Positions 58,433 to 64,000 of a stretch of DNA of 64,000 bases are shown here, piece by piece. Position 1 is the first letter of the stretch; every line of letters begins with the position of its first letter. The stretch comes from Bolinopsis microptera (lineage: Eukaryota > Ctenophora > Tentaculata > Lobata > Bolinopsidae). Location of the stretch: contig NC_087084.1 of NCBI RefSeq assembly GCF_026151205.1, forward strand, positions 2,451,345 to 2,515,344, given 5' to 3'. Position numbers and translations under genes: made by a program. The notes beneath the pieces are model-generated. The model worked only from the letters and a program-made list of their open reading frames with translations, did no database searches and had not been told where the DNA came from.

Positions 58433-59420
58433 ACGTAATATATATATTATATATTTAATAATAAACTAGTACTAACAAACGACAGAGCTATTTCCCAGGA
58501 GGGCTGTTTCCAACTTCAAATCTGCTTTTCTCGGCTTGTTTCCAAACTCATTAGAGTTTCTTTCATGATTTCGTGATATACACACTTGTAACCTTTTCGC
58601 TGCGGGGTATTTGGGGTTATAACTTATAGTTCGCATTGTTTTCCTTAGGGCTACAGAAAAGACTGCATTATTCATTAATATGGCTCGTATACTTGTTAAC
58701 TGATATCCTGGAAAAGGCGAGAATTATAGATTGTCATTGATTTCGACTTTTGCATTTTAATTTTTAACCCTATATCATCAATCATGTAGGATGATTCCGA
58801 ATCAGTGTTCAAAAATACATCGAATCAAGTTTGTTTCAACCCTTCTAGAAAAATCTCGAAGTTCGAGTGTAAAGTAATTTAGCACGTTCGAGACGCAAGG
58901 ATTTCACAGTATTACCCAGGAGTCATGACGTCATACTCTGAAAGTCTAAACTAGTCCCTGACGACTTCGTTTTCCAGATAAAGACGGGAAAAACGTTGCA
59001 CCTTTTTTAATGCTAATCAAAAGTCCCACGCATGTTCTATAAAGTTGCGTCAGACTTTTTTGCAGAGATACGCTGATGTTAGGTTATGTGCGGTATTCGT
59101 CTCCATGTAATGTATCGACACCAAATACGCAAAGTGTTTCAAACGGTCCGCAAAAAACGGGCACGATCATGTGTCAGCTGAAAAAATAACTAGGACCCAT
59201 AAATCAAGAGTCAAGTTCCGACGCAAATCGAAGTTCTTACTAAAACGTTAAAAGAAGCCAGCCTATAGACAGGCCTCGATTTGTTGCGCGAAATTAAAAA
59301 TAGTTTAAGTTTCTTCTGCAGACTCACAAATTTGTAAATAAAACCATGATTTGTTGAGGTTATTATACCTACATGTATTGTATGGTATCTGCTTCTTTTT
59401 AGTTTAGTGTGGTTTAAAAT
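58433..59420. other. Gap: no gene seen
   Basis: The minus-strand frame at 58472-58675 is short and unsupported. ATGACGTCATA at 58925 is a lone CRE-like site. Confidence 0.35.
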
Positions 59421-59429
59421 AAAAAATGT

Positions 59430-59613
59430 TTTAATTTTGTCTTGGTCTTATATTAATTTTACGTTATACTCTTGTTCATTTTTACACATTTGCTCACATC
59501 ACTCACAGCTTCACATTCAGCCGCTCTGACATGGTTAACCACCTTCCTTGTGTTGTTGGTTAATCATATGAGCGGGATATAAATACATCATTTCATTTCA
59601 TTTCATTTCATTA
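59430..59613 (+). mobile_element. 3' tail of a non-LTR retrotransposon or SINE with (TTTCA)n
   Basis: The segment ends TGAGCGGGATATAAATACAT followed by four TTTCA units. GGGATATAAATA plus a short pentamer tail is a common 3' terminus of CR1/L2-like LINEs and their SINEs in marine invertebrates. No reverse transcriptase is visible upstream. Confidence 0.5.
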
Positions 59614-60815
59614 CAGTTTATTGTTAAACTTTCAAGCGGTAAACTAGTTTATTTTCTATATTCTTTCAGACTTTTATTTAAGTCTAGTTAATAGTTATAC
59701 ATTATTATATCATATTTTATTGTTCTAAGGTGTAGTATTGCGGATTGCCAGATCCTAGTTCATTTTGTAACGGAGTTTTATACTAACAGGAAACGATGTA
59801 ACAGAGTCGATATATTTTAATGTTGCCATGGGGTGGCAAGTCCCCATACATCGCAGTCCGGTAGTTTCATTGCGTCTTAATATATCATGTTTGAAAGCAG
59901 GAATGGAGACCTCACATCGTATATTTAGGTGACATGCCTGGTTCTGAGGTCCGGATCTCTTGTCTCACCTCGGGGGGTTCGGTTTACATGACTTGTCGTT
60001 AAGTTTAGATCACGAGGGTCATTAGCAGATTTGGAGATCTCGTTCCGTCATTTAATGTAAATACACCAGATATGCTATTGAACCCTGAGATTCGAACCTA
60101 AAGACTAAAAATTGTTTCCTGCTGATATCTGGTAACTTTCAAACCGGGCCAGAACCGAACATTGTAGCCGAATATAAGTTTACCTTACTAACTACTCGAA
60201 CTAAAATCATGTTAGATGACTGATTATTGAGTATCTCTCTTACATCTGGTTCTAACAGAGATCAGATCACATCACCCAGACAATGACAATTAATTGCTGA
60301 TGCCTGATATGAACCATGGATTTCAGTGGGTTGACTTAGAAACCATGGAGCCTCTCGCTCAAATAAATCAGCGCAACATGGACCCTCCTGAACAAAACTC
60401 TGCTGAAAAGAACATTTGTCCAAGGAGCCCAATTGATACACTGTGGACCATTCGTGAACATTAACAGACCGTAGATACATTGGCAACAGCTATATTGTTT
60501 CAACTAATTGCAGTCGATCAGAGGATAATTGAGGAATTGAGGGACAGAAGTCTTTTACACACGCCAATTAATGGATTAACATTTGTCTACAAAATTCCTG
60601 AAATACTGCAACAGTTGTCTTGAACAATAGACTTCCACATTCCATATCCTATACCCTTAATCCCTTGAGCGTTATAAGTTAAGTGATTATGTTTTCGATG
60701 TTGTGAATTTCATATTAGACGAGTTTCCTCGAAAAGAAAAATTCCTTTTTTTGCGCGGCAAAGATTTGAAATTCACTTCGAATACCAGTTGTACAATTAA
60801 TTTTCTGATAAAATG
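59614..60815. other. Gap: no gene seen
   Basis: AT-rich unique sequence. The minus-strand frame at 60262-60486 has no known motif. Confidence 0.35.
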
Positions 60816-60904
60816 TTACCTTGGGACCTCAGGCTATCATGTTCATTATGATTAACAAATAGAATAGAGATACGGCGGAATGACAGGCTGAGCGCGGCCC
60901 AGTA
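60816..60904 (-). repeat. Dispersed repeat, inverted partner of 6988-7065
   Basis: Shares GGGACCTCAGGCTATCATGT and CGGCGGAATGACAGGCTGAG with the reverse complement of the earlier copy. Confidence 0.75.
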
Positions 60905-61128
60905 AATAAAATGCAATTCTTGGAATTGTGGAATACGAAGAAACGTAACGGTGACAAGGCAGTGGACAGAACGTTTTACTTGTAGTTCACGAGCACCTAG
61001 TTTTGAAGTTGATACGAGGGCTATACAGTTATATTTTTAACTTTTTAACTTTTAACCCAGCCGTTGCCGATCTGAAAAACCTGTATTAAACAGAAATTAA
61101 ACAGCAATTAAACATGAAACCTGTATAA

Positions 61129-61219
61129 ACGAGATATTCCCCGTCACAATTGTCCGAGTCCATTACAATCTGACTGCCGCTATCCGTACAGTCATCTTCC
61201 GGACTGTTCCTCTGTTCTG
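61129..61219 (-). CDS. Possible acidic coding exon, unidentified
   Basis: On the minus strand, after CACTTGCAG a frame reads QRNSPEDDCTDSGSQIVMDS and DNCDGEYLVYT, then a donor-like ACAG|GTTTCA. Acidic, with balanced composition. No partner exon or family found. Confidence 0.3.
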
Positions 61220-61898
61220 CAAGTGGTTTAGTTTTCTCTTTATTTATTAAACCAATACGTCTGTGTGTCTTCTCCACTTTGCAGTGTAATGTGAAATCTT
61301 ATCTTCTTTTAACTCGACCATATTGTAGTTCTTAGGGCTTACTCTGTCTTAATAAACGAGTTTACGTTCAACTCTTCATCACCTCGCTTTGACAACACGA
61401 AACAGTCCAAACAAATTAAAATAAAACGTATACCAACGTCTACCTAACAAAAGTTATCCCTATTCGGCAACGTTAAGTAATTATGAGCGTTAAAATTAGA
61501 TTGAAATAAGACATATATAAAGTCTCCTGGTAAGATGATCATTAAATACTATAGTGGTGTTTGAGGACAGACAGCAGGTCTGCAGCTGTACTATAAGCCA
61601 ATCACGTTAGGGGTAGTCACTTAAACCCCCCCCCCCCCCGGCACCCCCCCCCGGCACCCCCATTTTAAGGTAAATTCGATAACAAACAATCAAAGCACCA
61701 TCGGTGATTCTATCTCCTCAATTTTCGAAAAATCTCTAATCCAATTTGCCCCATCATATCTCTCCCCTTGATTCTTTTATTGATAAAAGTTTTATCCACA
61801 TCTTCCAAAATGACTACTCATTTAAATGGACGGAAATGCATGACCTGCAGGCAAAATTTCCATAAGATGTAAATCCAAGCACTGGCCTGTTCTTGGTC
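61220..61898. other. Gap: no gene seen
   Basis: Two poly-C runs at 61627-61660 (C-runs separated by GGCA), otherwise unremarkable. Confidence 0.4.
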
Positions 61899-62125
61899 CA
61901 GTGGTGTAAAGAAAATTGATTTTTAGAGATTTTACCGGCGTATCCTCTAAAATCATCTAATTTGTTCAATTTTAGGGAGGGGCCGTGCGCCACAAGGGTA
62001 AGGGGCAAACGGGGGGTGGGGGGAGGGGGCGCTTTTTCAGTGGGGGGGGGGGGGGGGGGGGGGCTTTTCAGCGGGCGGGGGGGGGGGGGGGGGGTGGTGC
62101 CAACAGGCAACGTCACTGTCTTGGT
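61899..62125. mobile_element. G-rich MITE-like element, copy 2
   Basis: Starts CAGTGGTGTAAAG and ends CAACAGGCAACGTCACTG; shares TTAGAGATTTTACCGGCGTA and GCTTTTTCAG with copy 1 at 1005-1347. Two G-runs of 17-20. The proline-rich minus-strand frame over it (61814-62161) is an artefact of poly-G. Confidence 0.6.
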
Positions 62126-63045
62126 CAGATAAGAATGAGAGAAAACATGCATGGGTAGCATGATACCAAATTCAAAACCATCAACAGGCTCACAATTTCT
62201 AATATTGAAAATAAAATAATTTCAATACATTGATACAGTTCGCTATTTATGTTCAAATACTGACAAGAAATTCCTCATGCGGCGTGTGTTATAGTTGTAC
62301 TACACTATACGTGTATAACGCTATAATGTAACCGAGCAGCCATTTCAAATGCTATTGTTCCTCAATTACCTACTATACCAAGCTGTATTGTTTTCCATAT
62401 ATTTTACATTGCCCTTGACTGAGGTTCGCTTTTACATAGCCCTAGACTGTGTACGCTTCTCTCGTTAATGCTGGTTTTATTTGGTAGTTGACGTTCGGTA
62501 TAACCGGATTTTCACAATGGTCAAGATCTCAAGATCTGGTCTCACCGTCTTTTAAAATATTTGTCCGCTCACTTTTCAGATCACGGTCTTCCGTTCCCAC
62601 TTTCGATAAGTCTTCCTGTCACTCTGTAACATGGTTTATCAATAGAAGAAGCTGTCGAGATAATTGCTTACCTTTTGCGCGTAAGCCCAACTTATTATAG
62701 CTTATGATCGTTTTGGATTTTTATTGTTAGCCTTCTCAATAGTTTTTCTGTTGCTCTCGGATTTATGATGTATAGCGATAAAAAACGAGCGATCTTAATA
62801 CGTTATCTCTTTACAAAACCAGGTTCCTGACTCGTTATTTCCCTTTAAAAATACATTAATTCCTCGTCTCTAAAAATGTTATGGATTTCCTATCTCACAT
62901 CTCATAACGTAGTTGCTGCTCCTTATTAGCAAGCAGTGACACAGCTGTAATTGGTGTTAGAAATTAGTGTTCTCAAAACAGGTCTTCAGTCGTTCAGTGA
63001 AGAGTTGTTTCTCAACATGGTGGTGAGCAAACGAATAATGATTGA
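62126..63045. other. Gap: no gene confirmed
   Basis: The plus frame at 62488-62700 is Ser/Arg-rich without signature or splice support. Confidence 0.35.
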
Positions 63046-63048
63046 AGT

Positions 63049-63890
63049 GTACAGTAAATGAACATTTATACGAGAAAGAGCGAGGAAAATAATCCATTTG
63101 TATAATACTCTTGGAATGTTAGAACTCTGGAATAATTTTCCGAATTGAATTGCACTTTTTTGACTTTCATAATTCTATAAATTTGCGAAGAAGATAGATG
63201 CACATTTTGAAGTTTTGAGTTTTCCTTATGTCTCAATACAGATGTCTGGAAATTAGAGACATTCTAATTTTAAAGTTACTGATTCCCACACTATAATCAA
63301 GACAGTGAGTGAATGTGTGAATCATGATGCTTCAATGTGTGAATCATCATGATGTGTGACCTCCATATTTGTTCAGTATTACATAACGAACCCGGACCAT
63401 GAAAGCTTCACGTCTGCACTTTGCAGGCTGTAGGATCTGCAGCAACAATAGATCGTATATAGATGGCAGAAAAGCTTACAACATAAAGTTAATTCTCAAT
63501 ATTTACATATAACCATTGTCTAGATGTACTATACATAGTGTGTCTTATGTTAATGACTAACGGTTCCTTTAGTGTAAGAGCGTTTGCTTAGAGAGGATGG
63601 TGCTTCATTTTTGCACATTTTCCGTGAGACTGATGTTAGGTTGTGTTTGATCGGATAAAGTTACTTCTGGCGTGTGCAGTAAATGAACATTGCGAGAAAG
63701 ACCAAGGAAAATAATTCATTTGTATATTATACTTGGAGGAAGGTTGGAATGATTTTCCTAATTTAATTGCACTTTTTTGACCTTCCATATTTCTAATTAG
63801 GACGGTTTTGAAGTTTCATTTCTGCACATTTTCCGTGAGACTGATGTTAGGTTGTGTCTTGTGTTGATGGGATAGAATTACTTCTGATGG
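63049..63890 (+). repeat. Diverged direct repeat, about 630-bp offset, with nested subrepeat
   Basis: CAGTAAATGAACATT, CGAGAAAGA, GGAAAATAAT and ATTGCACTTTTTTGAC in 63049-63175 recur in order at 63677-63785. TTTTCCGTGAGACTGATGTT with AGGTTGTGT occurs at about 63618-63645 and 63828-63855. Confidence 0.8.
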
Positions 63891-64000
63891 GCTGGATCCG
63901 TCTGATGCTGTTCCTCGTGTGGTGGGCTGTAAATTTGAGTGCTGATTTCTGACAGTTTAATGGTTGATTATTGCGCTGCTTGTAACCGTATGATACAGTG

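Noticed and set aside
60075..60110. GGTTCGAATCTC-like tRNA B box on the minus strand
   Set aside because: T-arm stem does not pair and no cloverleaf can be built around it.
61814..62161. Proline-run protein
   Set aside because: Poly-G element translated on the opposite strand.

Overview
This is nuclear DNA of an invertebrate animal. It is AT-rich and sparse in genes, with small exons joined by GT-AG introns. The gene families are metazoan: ephrin-receptor-like GCC2/GCC3 cysteine repeats, follistatin/Kazal domains, a secreted sphingomyelinase-D-like phospholipase and a secreted atypical SDR. An interstitial TTAGGG array fits a metazoan telomere type. A cnidarian-grade marine invertebrate is plausible, but the sequence alone does not settle the phylum. 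There are no prokaryotic genes, rRNA genes, tRNA genes or CRISPR arrays.

Layout. (1) 1-1862, minus: internal exons of a GCC2/GCC3 cysteine-rich protein, interrupted by a G-rich MITE-like element. (2) 2-11.4 kb: mostly non-coding, with dispersed repeats, a perfect 24-bp hairpin, a cluster of TGGTATATC palindromes and an 89-bp element. (3) 11473-13617, plus: a complete four-exon sphingomyelinase-D-like gene. (4) 13.9-18.4 kb: non-coding. (5) 18408-30283, plus: two tandem ten-exon paralogues of a signal-peptide-bearing atypical SDR with identical exon phases. Copy 1 has introns swollen by minisatellites; copy 2 carries a 1.37-kb foldback element. (6) 30914-31153, minus: a probable terminal exon. 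(7) 36783-40524, minus: a secreted follistatin/Kazal-repeat protein (six exons resolved, 3' end not found). (8) 40.5-55.4 kb: a Harbinger-like MITE, E-box/CCAAT promoter-like stretches, weak exon candidates, and a 3.2-kb inverted-repeat element enclosing LINE ORF1 debris and telomere-type repeats. (9) 55527-58304, minus: an unrecognised protein with three copies of a short beta-rich repeat, CxxC clusters and a 16-unit pentapeptide tract. (10) 58.4-64 kb: repeats, a LINE-type 3' tail and one weak exon.

The most unusual pattern is that minisatellites repeatedly abut, and are built from, splice junctions. In SDR copy 1 the 3' splice site plus the first 31 bases of exon 9 occurs 11 times, and the 3' splice site of exon 7 heads nine 21-bp units each carrying CAG|GTA. 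The donor of intron 7, two donors of the follistatin gene and one donor of the GCC2 gene are likewise followed by, or contained in, tandem arrays. SDR copy 2 has the same junctions without arrays, so in copy 1 they are derived. I read this as a local process that amplifies exon-intron boundaries, making introns grow and creating decoy splice sites.
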